Assembly (NCBI RefSeq): GCF_001316005.1
Contig: NZ_BBBJ01000001.1
Coordinates: forward strand, 266,842 to 330,841
Source: Vulcanisaeta distributa JCM 11217
GTDB lineage: Archaea; Thermoproteota; Thermoprotei; Thermoproteales; Thermocladiaceae
DNA length: 64,000 nt
Direction of reading: 5' to 3'
Part shown: positions 50,265-60,307 of the stretch, piece after piece
Layout: every line of letters begins with the position of its first letter
Numbering within the stretch: the first letter of the stretch is position 1
The notes under the pieces: generated by a model
Seen by the model: only the letters and a program-made list of their open reading frames with translations
Databases searched by the model: none
What the model was told of the DNA's origin: nothing
Position numbers and translations under genes: made by a program

Positions 50265-50751
50265 ATGGTGGAGCAATTACCCAAGCCTTGGTTCGACCTC
50301 AATAAGTACAGAGAGGTCAGGTTAAGGGAGGCGATGTACGAAGCCGAACTCGCTGAGTCCTTCTTAAACCAGGGACTCGTAAGGAATGCCGCCGGCAAGG
50401 CATTCCAGGCCTGGAAGGCCCTAGTGGCGGCATATGCCGTGGATAAAATAAATGAATTAAGGAAGTTATTCCCAGGCACAAAGAAATTAAGGGGGGCTCA
50501 GGGCAAGGATCGAAAAGGCCTATTGGATCATAGCTGTCATGCCAACAACCGTACTGAAACCCGTGGCTCAAGTAATAGGCGGTGACGTTGACATATACAC
50601 AAACATGGCACTATGGTTGCATGAGTACCAATACAACGGGCCGGATAAACAGGGCGTACTAAGTCCATACCCAGATGATGAGTCTGCAGCTAGGGATATA
50701 AGGACATTGATAATTAAAATTAGAGAACTTACGAAGAGAGCTGTTCAATAA
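50265..50751 (+). CDS. PaREP1/HEPN-like protein (one frameshift)
   Basis: About 162 residues, helical. AELAESFLNQGLVRNAAGKAFQAWKALVAA resembles the paired helices of PaREP1/PaREP8 and HEPN-like proteins of Thermoproteales; after the break near 50508 it continues RIEKAYWIIAVMPTTVLK and DVDIYTNMALWLHEYQYNG. HEPN proteins are often RNases or toxin partners; no nucleotidyltransferase gene is next to it. It lies just upstream of tRNA-Thr. Function unknown. Confidence 0.55.
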
Positions 50752-50793
50752 CCATCACGAAAAGCTTAAAATTCCTCAGGGAAACACATTCCC

Positions 50794-50897
50794 GCCCCGG
50801 TAGCTCAGCCCGGTCGGAGCGCCCTGGGGGGGCGAGGGCCCCCCGTGCAAGCCTTGTAAGCGGGAGGTCCCGGGTTCGAATCCCGGCCGGGGGGGCT
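50794..50897 (+). tRNA. tRNA-Thr (anticodon TGT) with a 26-nt non-canonical intron
   Basis: D-arm GCTC...GAGC, T-arm CCGGG-TTCGAAT-CCCGG, and anticodon loop CTTGTAA with anticodon TGT at 50855-50857. The 3' half of the anticodon stem is GCGGG, but its 5' partner CCCGC is interrupted: CCC (50822-50824), then 26 nt, then GC (50851-50852). The intron therefore sits at position 29/30, inside the stem, and is a G-run/C-run hairpin. Acceptor GCCCCGG should pair with CCGGGGC; the DNA shows seven G (50889-50895), three too many. Discriminator T (50897) fits archaeal tRNA-Thr. Confidence 0.87.
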
Positions 50898-50940
50898 CCA
50901 ACAAAGTTATTAACCACATATCATAATGCCCTGAAAATAT

Positions 50941-51766
50941 TCACTCTATCGATATTTCTCCTGCTGTGTCTATTCCGCACTTTATTACGTCCATCTTCGT
51001 GTTCATTAGACATATGAGTTGTCTCATGGTTAATGGACCTAACGCCTCAATCTTTCCCATCTCGGTTTCGCTTAATCCGTATTCCTGAATAACCTCCTTT
51101 AGGTCCTCCCTTGTTACGTAGTCGGGCAGCGTTATTGCGCCCAATCTCAATATGTCAAATAGTGGTGTGTCGACTTTCGATATTAGGTTAACCACGTCAG
51201 GGAGTAACGTTATTACTATCCTGGTTGATGGTAATGCCTGCATATTATTCCTAAATGCATGCATGGAATTTATGAAGTCCATAGCCCTTGGATCATCCTG
51301 ACTAAGTAAGCCCTCATCAACCCAATAACCAGCGGTGTCATGCCCAGTAACTCCACTGCATCATTAAGTAATTTCAGGGTTTCCATTGGCTTGAGCTTGG
51401 CACTTTCAACAACCTCATCAGGGCTTGCCTTGGCAAAGGCCTTGAGCAATCCCTTAGCGCCTGCCTTCTTCAGCTTATCCTGTATATCCCTAATCACGTG
51501 TATGTTGTCTGCGAATACCGTGGATACAATCGCCGATAAGTCCCTATCCCTAACCTCAGTCATGTCGCGTACATAAAGACGCCGTCACTCACGCCCTCAA
51601 GGCTGAGAAGTAGCGTTGTCTTTCCAGCGCCTGCCCTACCGATTATCGCAATTAATTGATAATCCTCATGAATCATGCTTAATAACTTCTCCCTGGCAGC
51701 CCTCCATGATGGGCCAAGCAACTTAATACTCGAGCCCCCCCTATTAGGAACTAAGAGCCTCTGCAT
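50941..51766 (-). CDS. P-loop ATPase (two frameshifts)
   Basis: About 275 residues. LIAIIGRAGAGKTTLLLSL is the Walker A motif near residue 45 and VIGLDEGLLS (after repair) the Walker B; RIVITLLPDVVNLI resembles sensor 1 and the C-terminus (VTREDLKEVIQEYGLSE) a lid. This is an AAA/STAND-like ATPase of archaeal type. Breaks: near 51575 (one base missing after ATGTAC) and 51311 (TTGATG for TTGGATG). ATG 51766 lies inside the end of the upstream gene, overlapping it by about 23 nt, which implies translational coupling and a two-protein module. Confidence 0.68.
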
Positions 51767-52262
51767 CACCCACCACCTTTATCAAGCCATAGTATGAGGA
51801 ACCAATTTTTAATCTACGGGAACCACCGTGTGCAAACACGAACCTACCCCTGTGAAACTTAATTACCTTAACCAGGAATTCCTCAGCCTCCTTAGTGGGT
51901 ACATTGAGCCTACCCTCTATGTACTTAATAACATCACCAATATCCGCATAGCCAGACAGTGGATTCGCCAACTTCCTAATGCCCTCAATAACCAGCGTCA
52001 ATGGATCAACATCCTCCCTGGGCGTTAATAGGTTATTCACCCTACTCATCATTTCCCTATCCGTCAATATCACGCTCCTACCCTGACCACTCCTAACGAC
52101 CTTAGCCTTACCAATATTCACTAGGTATTGAACAACACCCTCAGGATCCTTAACCCACTTACCCAGGGTGCTCGTGTATGTGGTATACGCAACCCTAATG
52201 CCATCAACGTCCTCCTTACCGAGCACAACACCAACTACGTAGGCCAGGTCAACCCTATCCAC
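51744..52262 (-). CDS. Probable winged-helix partner of the ATPase
   Basis: A 172-residue protein. The region GVVQYLVNIGKAKVVRSGQGRSVILTDREM looks like a winged helix, and a second helical unit (DVIKYIEGRLNVPTKEAEEFLVKVI) follows. The end, SRRLKIGSSYYGLIKVVG, is strand-rich. I do not recognise the family. Its stop overlaps the start of the downstream ATPase, so the two likely function together. Start GTG 52262. Confidence 0.52.
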   Translation of the reverse strand: MDRVDLAYVVGVVLGKEDVDGIRVAYTTYTSTLGKWVKDPEGVVQYLVNIGKAKVVRSGQGRSVILTDREMMSRVNNLLTPREDVDPLTLVIEGIRKLANPLSGYADIGDVIKYIEGRLNVPTKEAEEFLVKVIKFHRGRFVFAHGGSRRLKIGSSYYGLIKVVGDAEALSS

Positions 52263-52355
52263 GGTATAGGCTATAAACCAGCATTAAATTATTCTATGCC
52301 TTATAATAAGTAATTATTACGTAGATAATACATGGGTATTAATTACCAATAAATG

Positions 52356-52946
52356 CTAAACGACATTAATGGATCTGAGGAAATCAAGCACGAGCCTCAC
52401 GAATTCCCTAGGCCTATCAAGATAGGCGGGGTGACCAGCACCATTAATAACCTCAACCCTAAAGCCAGCCCTCCTCATGGCCTCCATATTCTCCCTACCC
52501 GAGACCCTATCATTACTACCCCCCCAAATGCCCATTACAGGTACCTTAATCCTGGATAGGTTAATGCTTGGCACCCTGACAGGCCCAACCACAATACCCG
52601 CAGTTGCCGGGTAATTAAGTGCCAAGTACCTAAGGACCGTCTCACCACCTAAACTGGCCCCCCCAATAAGTATGGGGGGGTTCTCAATGTTTAAGGCCTT
52701 AACTATTGCGTAAAGATGGTTTGCGTAGTCATCATCATTCCTCGGCATGAAGTGGTCGCTCCTCGATTTAGGGCCATACGGCATATCAACCGCGTATATT
52801 TTAAGGCCTTCAAAGTCATTGCCGCAGCAATTAATCCAATCATCAGCGCTGAAGTTGAGCCCATGGACCATGACCATCGGCTTACCCTCACCATGCACTA
52901 AGTACCTCACTGACCGGCCATTTACTATTATCCAGTTCTCGCTCAC
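52356..52946 (-). CDS. Alpha/beta hydrolase
   Basis: A 196-residue intact hydrolase. VMVHGLNFSADDW gives the oxyanion HG motif, GGASLGGE the nucleophile elbow (Ser), SNDRV the catalytic Asp region and NGAGHPAYLDRP the catalytic His. Elbows in the family read G-x-S-x-G; the extra Gly here and PP in NIENPPILI sit on seven-base runs. Size is at the lower end for the family, with a minimal lid. Substrate unknown (ester or lactone). Confidence 0.82.
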   Translation of the reverse strand: MSENWIIVNGRSVRYLVHGEGKPMVMVHGLNFSADDWINCCGNDFEGLKIYAVDMPYGPKSRSDHFMPRNDDDYANHLYAIVKALNIENPPILIGGASLGGETVLRYLALNYPATAGIVVGPVRVPSINLSRIKVPVMGIWGGSNDRVSGRENMEAMRRAGFRVEVINGAGHPAYLDRPREFVRLVLDFLRSINVV

Positions 52947-53082
52947 GACCTAGACCTAAATCAACCTTTTATTTTACTTTTTCGGGGCTTCAATAATTAC
53001 GCCTTATCTACATTGTTGTGTAATCCCTGGTTAAGGTGGTCATAAGGTTTTTAAGTAAGTTCTTTGTCTGCGTTAATTCGCA

Positions 53083-53364
53083 ATGAAATTTTGTCCTAGA
53101 TGTGGAGGCTTGATGGTTCCGGTTAAGAAGGAGGGAAAGGTTTACCTCAGGTGCCAGAGGTGCGGTTATGAGGAGGAGCTGAAGAGTAGTGATGCTAAGT
53201 CCTATGTTGATAAGAAGAGTGTTGAGAAGAAGGGCGCGGTTATCGTGGAGAGTTATGAGGAGAAGGGGGGGCCTAGTGAGGAGGAGAAGGAGCTTAAGGA
53301 GGATTATGTTAAGCAACTTCTTGATAACTTATACGAAACAGAGAGCGAGCAGGAGGAGGATTAG
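53083..53364 (+). CDS. TFS-like zinc-ribbon protein without the C-terminal ribbon
   Basis: A 93-residue protein. MKFCPRCGGLMVPVK and YLRCQRCGYEE are the N-terminal zinc ribbon of archaeal transcription factor S/RPB9-type proteins. TFS normally continues to a second ribbon that rescues stalled RNA polymerase; here the rest is an acidic Lys/Glu-rich tail (YETESEQEED) with no further Cys. It may be a TFS paralogue that binds polymerase without cleavage activity. It lies 21 nt upstream of a DNA methyltransferase gene on the same strand. Confidence 0.72.
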   Translation: MKFCPRCGGLMVPVKKEGKVYLRCQRCGYEEELKSSDAKSYVDKKSVEKKGAVIVESYEEKGGPSEEEKELKEDYVKQLLDNLYETESEQEED

Positions 53365-53385
53365 GATTAAAATAAATGGGATTAC

Positions 53386-54391
53386 ATGCCTAATGCGGTA
53401 ATGGGGGGGGTATACCGTAGTCGATTTATTCGCAGGGGGGGCAGGGGGGGGATTTAGTAGGGGGGGGTTTAAGGATGTGGGCTTTGACGTAGCACTTGGT
53501 GTGGAAATTGACATTAATGCGGCGCGAACGTATAGTTATAACTTCCCGGAGGCTGTGATGCTCGTTGATGATGTTAGGAATGTTAGGGGGGGTGAGGATA
53601 TTATTAAGTACATTGGTGGTAGGCCTGACGTGGTAATTGGTGGCAGTCCCTGTGAGGCATTTACTGAGACTAACCCAAGGAGGGCTAAGGACCCACTCGA
53701 TAGGCTTTATGTTGATGAACTTGGTAGGTTGACCCTCGAGTTCATTAGGCTCGTTGGTGAGTTGAGACCTAGGGTCTTTGTTCTTGAGAATGTGGTTCAC
53801 ATAATGGATGGTCCATTGAGGGATTCCCTAATTAATGAGTTTGCCAGGGTTGGTTATGAGAGGATTTACTTCAATGTGCTTCATGCTGAGGATTACGGGA
53901 CGCCGAGCATTAGGCGTAGGGTCTTCATTAGCAATGTACCGATAAGGCCTGAGAAGTTAGGTAGGGTGTTAACTGTGTGGGATGCCATTGGTGATCTACC
54001 TGAGCCTGGCGATCCCAGAATACCTAATCATGAGTATGTAACCGTTAGTGATAGGAAGATTAAGGGTATATCAAAGCTTGGCTGGGATGATGCCCTTTAC
54101 AGGTTCAGGGGGGGCGCCACAGGATCGTTTAGGAACTTCGTGAGGCTTAATCCGTGGAAGCCCGCGCCAACGGTTATGGGCAGTGTGCGTTTTGTGCATC
54201 CATTTGAGGATAGAGTATTAACCGTTAGGGAGCAGGCAAGGCTCATGGGTTTTCCTGATGACCACGTATTCTTTGGTCCAAAGGACTCCCAATTTAATCA
54301 GATAGGTGAGGCCGTACCACCGCCATTAGCCCGCGCAATCGCTAGAGTTATACTTAAATACCTGGAGGAGGTTGATTTTAATGATACTTGA
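53386..54391 (+). CDS. DNA (cytosine-5) methyltransferase (broken near its start)
   Basis: About 330 residues, M.HhaI-like. Motif I should read VDLFAGAGGFSRGF; the DNA gives LFAGGAGGGFSRGG because three runs of G are each three longer. Motif IV GGSPCEAFTETN holds the catalytic Cys, motif VI is FVLENVVHI, motif VIII RRRVFI, and motifs IX-X FNQIGEAVPPPLARAIA. The eight-G run at 53403-53410 breaks the frame just after the start; ATG 53386 or ATG 53401 can be the initiator. The TRD between motifs VIII and IX is short. No cognate restriction enzyme is adjacent. Confidence 0.85.
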
Positions 54392-54506
54392 TCTTTGTCA
54401 ATGAATTAATATTTCTTATACCCATTTTTTACCCTATTAAATAATTATAAAAATTAAAAGTGTTATAAGGGTAAAGTATTAATACATCGATTTAATAATA
54501 ACCATA

Positions 54507-55717
54507 ATGAAGGTCACAGTATCAATAATAAAGGCTGACATAGGTGGCTTACCTGGACACGCATGGGTGCATCCTAAGATACTTGAATTCGCAGCCGATA
54601 GGCTTAGGGAGGAGCAGAAGAGGGGTTTGTTGATTGATTACTTTGTTTATAACGTCGGCGATGACATGTCATTACTCATGACACACACTAAGGGTGAGAA
54701 TAACCCTGATATCCATGGCCTTGCTTGGTCGATATTTAAGGAGGCTACGGAGAACATCGCAAAGAAGGTTAAGCTTTATGGAGCTGGTCAGGACTTACTT
54801 AAGGACACATTCAGCGGGAACATTAGGGGCCTAGGCCCACAGGTTGCTGAGATGGAGTTTGAGGAGAGACCCAGTGAACCACTTGTTGTGTTTGCTGCGG
54901 ATAAGACAGAGCCGGGGGCCTTCAACTTACCATTCTATAGGATATTCGCCGACCCGTTTAACACGGCTGGCCTAGTCATAGACCCAGCAATGCACCAGGG
55001 GGGGTTTAGGTTTGAAATCCTGGACGTATATGAGGGTAAGGTTTACCTGCTTGATGCCCCTGAGAATAGTTATGACATACTGGGTTTAATAGGTACGCCA
55101 GGTAGGTACATAATAAGGAGGATTTACAGGAAGTCTGACTTAATACAGGCCTCGGTGACGAGCGTTGAGAGGCTGAACTTAATCGCCGGCCGCTATGTTG
55201 GTAAGGACGATCCAGTGGCCATGGTTAGGGCTCAGCATGGCTTACCAGCGGTTGGTGAGGTACTCGAGGCCTTCGCTTACCCACACCTGGTTGAGGGTTG
55301 GATGAGGGGTAGCCATGTTGGTCCATTAATGCCCGCAAAGATGGTGAGTATTGACCAGGAGAGGAAGATAGCCCTTGGCCCAAAGATGACTAGGTTCGAT
55401 GGACCGCCAAAGGTCATAGCCCTTGGCTTCCAGCTACATGATGGTTACCTGGAGGGTCCTGTGGACCTATTTGATGACCCAGCCTTTGACTATAGTAGCA
55501 ATTGGCTGCTCAGATAACGGATTACATAAGGAGGATGGGGCCTGTAATGCCGCATAGACTGCCGCCTGAGGAGATGGAGTACACGACATTACCACAAATT
55601 CTATCGAAGCTTAAGCCAATACCGGTTGATGAGTATGAGAAGAATAGGCTTCAGTACATTCAATTCGTAACATCACAGGCAAGTGGTCAGGCAGCCACGG
55701 GCCCAAGCCATGATTAA
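54507..55717 (+). CDS. fbp: Fructose-1,6-bisphosphate aldolase/phosphatase (one frameshift)
   Basis: About 400 residues of the bifunctional FBPA/P that makes fructose 6-phosphate from triose phosphates in archaeal gluconeogenesis. SIIKADIGGLPGHAWVHP, LMTHTKGENNPDIHGLAW, GNIRGLGPQVAEMEFEERPS and GWMRGSHVGPLMP are signature stretches with the metal-binding acids. The break near 55499 has TT for TTT; the tail then reads ITDYIRRMGPVMPHRLP. Here several natural four-G runs (e.g. IRG, MRG) are not expanded, while QGGF is. Start ATG 54507. Confidence 0.93.
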
Positions 55718-55741
55718 AGTACTTAGCTATTAAAGGGAGAT

Positions 55742-56775
55742 TTAAAATTCATGAGAGATTATTTCTAAGGACCTAAGGGCGTTTTCAAAGGCTATCTTCC
55801 TAATGTCGCTATCGCTAATTCCATACTCAGCTAGTTTATTTAGGAATTTCGTGATCTCGCCAATGTTAGTTAAGTCCTCGGGGGGGGTTTTCTCGATTCC
55901 CAAGAAGTCGGTCCCAATGGCTATTATGTCAGGCCCAAACCTCTCGCGTATATAAAGTACATGCCTAACCAGTGAATCCGTGTTTGGCCTTGGCCCTATC
56001 GTTGATGGTATCATCGTTACACCAATCACACCATGATTCCTGACGAGGAGCTCCAGCACTTCATCATCAACATTCCTCAGGTGCTTATGAACACCCTGGA
56101 CATTCGCGTGGCTAATTATGACAGGTCTCTTGGAAGTATTTAATGCATCGATCATGGTATTCCTACTCGCGTGAGCTAGGTCAATTATTATGCCGAGTTC
56201 GTTGGCCAATTTGACTAATTCTTCACCGTCTGCCGTTAATCCGTAGTCCTTCCTCGTGAAGCATGATGCGCCGTACCTATTGTCAAAGTTCCAGGTAATG
56301 CCCAAGGCCCTAACACCAAGTCTATGAAGCAGTAATAAGTCGTAGATGTCGTCAAGCACATCAGCACCCTCAACAGAGATCAACAACCCTATTAAGTCGC
56401 TATTCATCACCTGCTCAATGTCGGAATAATTCTCAATGATCCTAAGCCTATTACCGAATCTCTTTGCCAGTATTAGGTAAATCTTGATCATTTCAAGGCC
56501 TATTAACTTGGACGCCGCTGGTGTGTAAGACTTTATTGATCGTGTCCCGTAGCCTGAGGATATCCTCTCACCAATCATTGGGTTATACGTATCATGTATT
56601 GGGAACACGGCGCTGAAGACCACCTTAACGTTCCCCCCCTAATGAGCTTAGGTATGTCCGATTGCCTGCCAGGCGCATCGACGTCGAAATCCTGAAGTTC
56701 CTCCTCAAGCCTTCCAGAGTTCATTAGGTAATACGCTATGTCTTCATGTAAGTCAATAATTGGGTAATTAACCAT
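55742..56775 (-). CDS. Membrane dipeptidase family (M19) metallopeptidase (one frameshift)
   Basis: About 345 residues. IIDLHEDIAYY supplies the first two metal ligands, ISVEGAD the bridging Glu, IDLAHASRNT and VIISHANV His ligands, and IAIGTDFLGIE the C-terminal Asp, all typical of renal dipeptidase-like enzymes. The break is at 56633-56639 (seven C; five or eight would join IRGNVKVVFSAVF). No signal peptide, so the archaeal enzyme is probably cytosolic despite the family name. Start ATG 56775. Confidence 0.88.
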
Positions 56776-56810
56776 GACTTTAGTATTAATGCAATGACCC
56801 TAATTAAGTA

Positions 56811-57956
56811 TTATCTAAACTTTACGGAGATTCTGTATTGCTCAATCACGTCCTTAGCCCTCTCCCTCCTCTCATTATGCTCCTTCATGAACTCCCTAAT
56901 CCTCTCAAAGAGCATTGCCTTACACTCACCACATAGTAACTTCCCAGCCTTGCAGTCCTCATAGATCCTCTTAACCTTCTCATCGCTGTCCTGGAACAAT
57001 AGGTGATACTTATAGACAACGCAGTTGTCTGGGTCACCACCATACTTACGCTGAAGCTCTGCCGTCGGTTGACCACCCGTTAGCGCATTCATTATCTTCC
57101 TCCTAACGTCCTTCTCGCTGTCGGTTACGTAAATTGCCGAGTCCGGGTTTGAGGCGCTCATCTTATCCTCACCTGTTAATCCAGGTATGAACTTGCTATA
57201 TATCGTGGATGGCTTGGGATACCCCAACTCATCGGCTATGTCTCTGGCGAGCCTGAAGTATGGGTCTTGGTCGATAGCGGTTGGTATTAGTACAGGCACC
57301 TGCTCACCATATAGCTCGGTAGGTAGGAAGGCGACTGATATCTCCAGTGTTGGGAAGAAGGCCGCGCCTACGTTGGTTGAGTCCGTGAAGCCGAAGGTGT
57401 GCTTCACGGTTGATAAGGTTAATTTCTTACCCACCTAACGGCTATCTTGTATAGGTACTTAATGTCCTCACTATCAATAATTATGTGCAGCTTATCTGGC
57501 GTGAAGCCTAGGGCTATTAGGTCCAGGGCATTTTCGTAGGCGTACTTATTCGTTTGCTCCAGGGTATATCCCTCCTTGACCAGGAATTTCTCGTCATCCG
57601 TTAACTCAAAGAAGTAATCAACATTGAACTTATCCACAAACCACTTACTAAGCATCCAGGGAACCAGGTGGCCAATGTGCAGATCAGCGCTGGGACCCCC
57701 CCTGCCGTTATACAACGCCCACCTTAGGCCGCTCCTCTGCCGACTCAGTATTGACTGCAGGTCCTATGTGCGTAGAAGAACCCTCTTCTTATTAGGTAGT
57801 GAACCTCACCCGTTAATTCACGCAGCGTGTTGATCTCGTTTTCCGTTATTAATTGAACGCCGAATTCACGGGCAAGCCTCATATAGTCTACCTTACCCTT
57901 TACCTCCCAGGGCGTTACTGTGAACTCATTCGCCAGATAATAACCACCGTACCCAT
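56811..57956 (-). CDS. trpS: Tryptophanyl-tRNA synthetase (three frameshifts)
   Basis: About 380 residues, class I synthetase. GRGGPSADLHIGHLVPWML contains the HIGH motif, AIDQDPYFRLARDIADELG is typical of TrpRS, and GEDKMSAS is the KMSKS equivalent. The N-terminus YYLANEFTVTPWEVKGKVDY matches archaeal TrpRS. Breaks: near 57943 (GG for GGG), 57760 (AGGACC for AGGGACC) and 57433 (one G missing before GGTAAG). ATG 57956 lies downstream of CTTATATTTA. GRGG has an extra Gly at a seven-C run. Confidence 0.92.
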
Positions 57957-57986
57957 AGAGAATTTAGTAAATATAAGCATTATTGG

Positions 57987-58436
57987 CTACTTAACCTCAG
58001 AAGTCCCTACGTGATGACGTAACTTAACCACGACACCCCTGCCAACACTTAACACCTCATCCTTAGAGAGTAACAACCTACCAACACCGAGGAACTCACC
58101 ATCCTCTGAGTAAATGGCCACCTCATCGCCGGGAACGGCATTTCTAACGTCAATGACGAACCTAGCCATGACGCTCCTGCCCTGCTTCACGAATGGAGCG
58201 GCTTCCCTACTCACGATAACCACCTTATCAATCAACCGCGCACCCTCTAATGTTGGTAATGGACGCCCATCGCTAGCCCTAATCGTGAAAATAAGCTCAT
58301 CACCCAGGTAAATTCTCCTTAAACCACCCGTCCTGCTAACCTCAATCTTAAGCTCACCATTTAATCTCTTTAATATACTAGGTCCATAAATGTACGACAA
58401 TACTCCCCTGATTATATCCCTAGTTAATTGATCCAT
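57987..58436 (-). CDS. PUA domain protein
   Basis: A 149-residue intact protein. The second half, APFVKQGRSVMARFVIDV, PGDEVAIYSEDGEFLGVGRL and LSKDEVLSVGRGVVVKLR, is a PUA RNA-binding domain as in archaeosine and pseudouridine enzymes. The first half (IKILKR-like helix, then strands GGLRRIYLGDELIFTIR) is a small accessory domain. Without a catalytic domain it may be an RNA-binding adaptor. It lies upstream of trpS on the same strand. Start ATG 58436. Confidence 0.72.
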   Translation of the reverse strand: MDQLTRDIIRGVLSYIYGPSILKRLNGELKIEVSRTGGLRRIYLGDELIFTIRASDGRPLPTLEGARLIDKVVIVSREAAPFVKQGRSVMARFVIDVRNAVPGDEVAIYSEDGEFLGVGRLLLSKDEVLSVGRGVVVKLRHHVGTSEVK

Positions 58437-58487
58437 CCCTCCACACTAAAAGCAATGACTTAATTTTAAGGCTTAAGCATTAGCGCT

Positions 58488-59141
58488 GTGAGTTGGTATA
58501 ACGACTTCGTAAGTAGATTAATACAGTGCAGAGCATGCCCAAGACTAGTGAGTTATAGGGAGAGCGTTAAGCCACTGCCAAGGTTTATGAATGATAATTA
58601 TTGGAGGAAGCCAGTACCGCCATGGGGTGACCTGGGTAATGCCAGGATAATGATTGTTGGGTTAGCACCGGCTGCGCATGGTGGTAATAGGACTGGGCGT
58701 ATGTTCACTGGAGATAGCAGTGCTCAATTCCTATTTAGGGCCTTATACGAGGCTGGCTTGTCTAATAAGCCCTATAGTATTTCCAGGGATGATGGTGTTA
58801 CGGTTAGGTGCATTTACATAACATCAGTCGTTAAGTGCGCACCACCCGACAACAGGCCAAATAATGAGGAGATTCACACCTGCGTGAACAATTGGTTTAG
58901 GTATGAACTTGAGCATGTTAGGCCCAGGGCAATCATAACCCTTGGACACATAGCGTTTCTCGGTATTAAGCTGGCCCTGGGTATTAAGGCTGAGTTTAGG
59001 CATGGTAATTACATAGACTTTGATGGGATTAGAATATTCATGAGTTATCATCCAAGCCCAAGAAATACAAATACAGGTAGGTTGAGAATTGAGGATTTAG
59101 TACGTGTTTTAAGGATGGCGATGGAGTATGCCGGTTGCTAA
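58488..59141 (+). CDS. Uracil-DNA glycosylase, family 5 (UDGb)-like
   Basis: A 217-residue intact enzyme that removes uracil and other deaminated bases from DNA. LIQCRACPRLVSYRE and later CAPPDNRP and HTCVNNW give the four-cysteine iron-sulfur site; MIVGLAPAAHGGNRTGRMF is motif 1 of UDGb, and SYHPSPRNTNTG motif 3 with the active-site His. The lack of the acidic residue in motif 1 is typical of family 5. GTG 58488 is close to ATTTTAAGGC, so probably leaderless. Its stop directly abuts that of the convergent dehydrogenase. Confidence 0.88.
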   Translation: MSWYNDFVSRLIQCRACPRLVSYRESVKPLPRFMNDNYWRKPVPPWGDLGNARIMIVGLAPAAHGGNRTGRMFTGDSSAQFLFRALYEAGLSNKPYSISRDDGVTVRCIYITSVVKCAPPDNRPNNEEIHTCVNNWFRYELEHVRPRAIITLGHIAFLGIKLALGIKAEFRHGNYIDFDGIRIFMSYHPSPRNTNTGRLRIEDLVRVLRMAMEYAGC

Positions 59142-60307
59142 TTAGCCTAGGTACTTACTTAACCATTTGTAAATAACCATCCTCTGAACCTCGTTTGTAC
59201 CCTCACCAATCTCCATTAACTTGGCATCCCTATAAATCCTGTTCAACTTACTATTGCTCCAAACGCCATAAGCCCGGTTAATTGTACGGCCCTCCTAATT
59301 ACATCCATGCCCAGGAGCACAGCCGTTAATTTAGCTATTGATGCAAACGCATAGTAATCCTCGTACTTACGATCAAAGTGAAGCGCCGCATCGTATACTA
59401 TGGACCTCATGGTCTCTATGTAAGCCATCATGTCCGCCAACTGGAACTGAATCCACTCCAGATTAGTCATTGGTTGATCAAAGGCCCTCCTATTCCTAAC
59501 CCACTCAAGTGCCTCCGTAAGGGCGGCTTCTGAGAGGCCTAGGGTCACGGAGGCCACGGCAATCCTACCTAAATTCAACGCCTCCATGGCTATTTTGAAA
59601 CCCTCATTAACCTTACCAACAACATCATCATCACCAACCACACAATCATTAAATGTCAATTCGGATGTGCCCGTCCCTCTTATGCCCATGACGTGTATTG
59701 GGCTTGCCTCAATGCACTTATTTCTCCTTACTAGGAATGCCGTTATTGCCCTATGCCTAGCCTCCTTAGGTCCTGTTCTCGTGAACACTATGTATACATC
59801 GGCATAAAGCCCCCCCTGGGTAATCCACATCTTCTTCCCATTGATTACCCACTCACCACCCCCCCTCCTCTCGGCTTTGGTCTCGATAGCTGCGGCATCA
59901 CTACCACAGCAAGGCTCACTGAGCGCAAATGAACCTATTAATTCACCCCTAGCCAGCTTAGGAACTAATTCCTCCTTCATTTGCTTATTGCCATATGTAT
60001 AGAATGCGTCCGTTACCAGGAATCCCTGCACCTCAGTTAATATTCCCATTGATCCACTATACCTCGATATAACCTCAATAGATAATGCCGTGCCTAAAAC
60101 ATCCATTCCATAACCACCATACTCCCTCGGCAATATTGGGGCCAATACGCCATTCTTACCCAACTCCCTAATTACCTCGCGTGGGTAGTAATTCTCCCTA
60201 TCTATCTTGTCGGCAACGGGCTCTATAAACCTCCTACTTAGCTCATCAACTAACTCGATGAACTTTTCATGCTCCTTCGTTAGTGATGGATGCCTTATCG
60301 GTATCAT
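59142..60307 (-). CDS. Acyl-CoA dehydrogenase, second gene of pair (one frameshift)
   Basis: About 388 residues, FAD enzyme of acyl-CoA alpha,beta-dehydrogenation. SFALSEPCCGSDAAAIET and WVINGKKMWITQGGLYADVY are the substrate and flavin loops; EALEWVRNRRAFDQPM and IGEGTNEVQRMVIYKWL lie at the C-terminus with the FAD-binding and catalytic region. The break near 59275 is GGG for GGGG (restored LTGAYGVWS). Its ATG overlaps the stop of the upstream dehydrogenase (ATGA), indicating coupling. GGG and GGL carry +3 runs. Confidence 0.9.
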
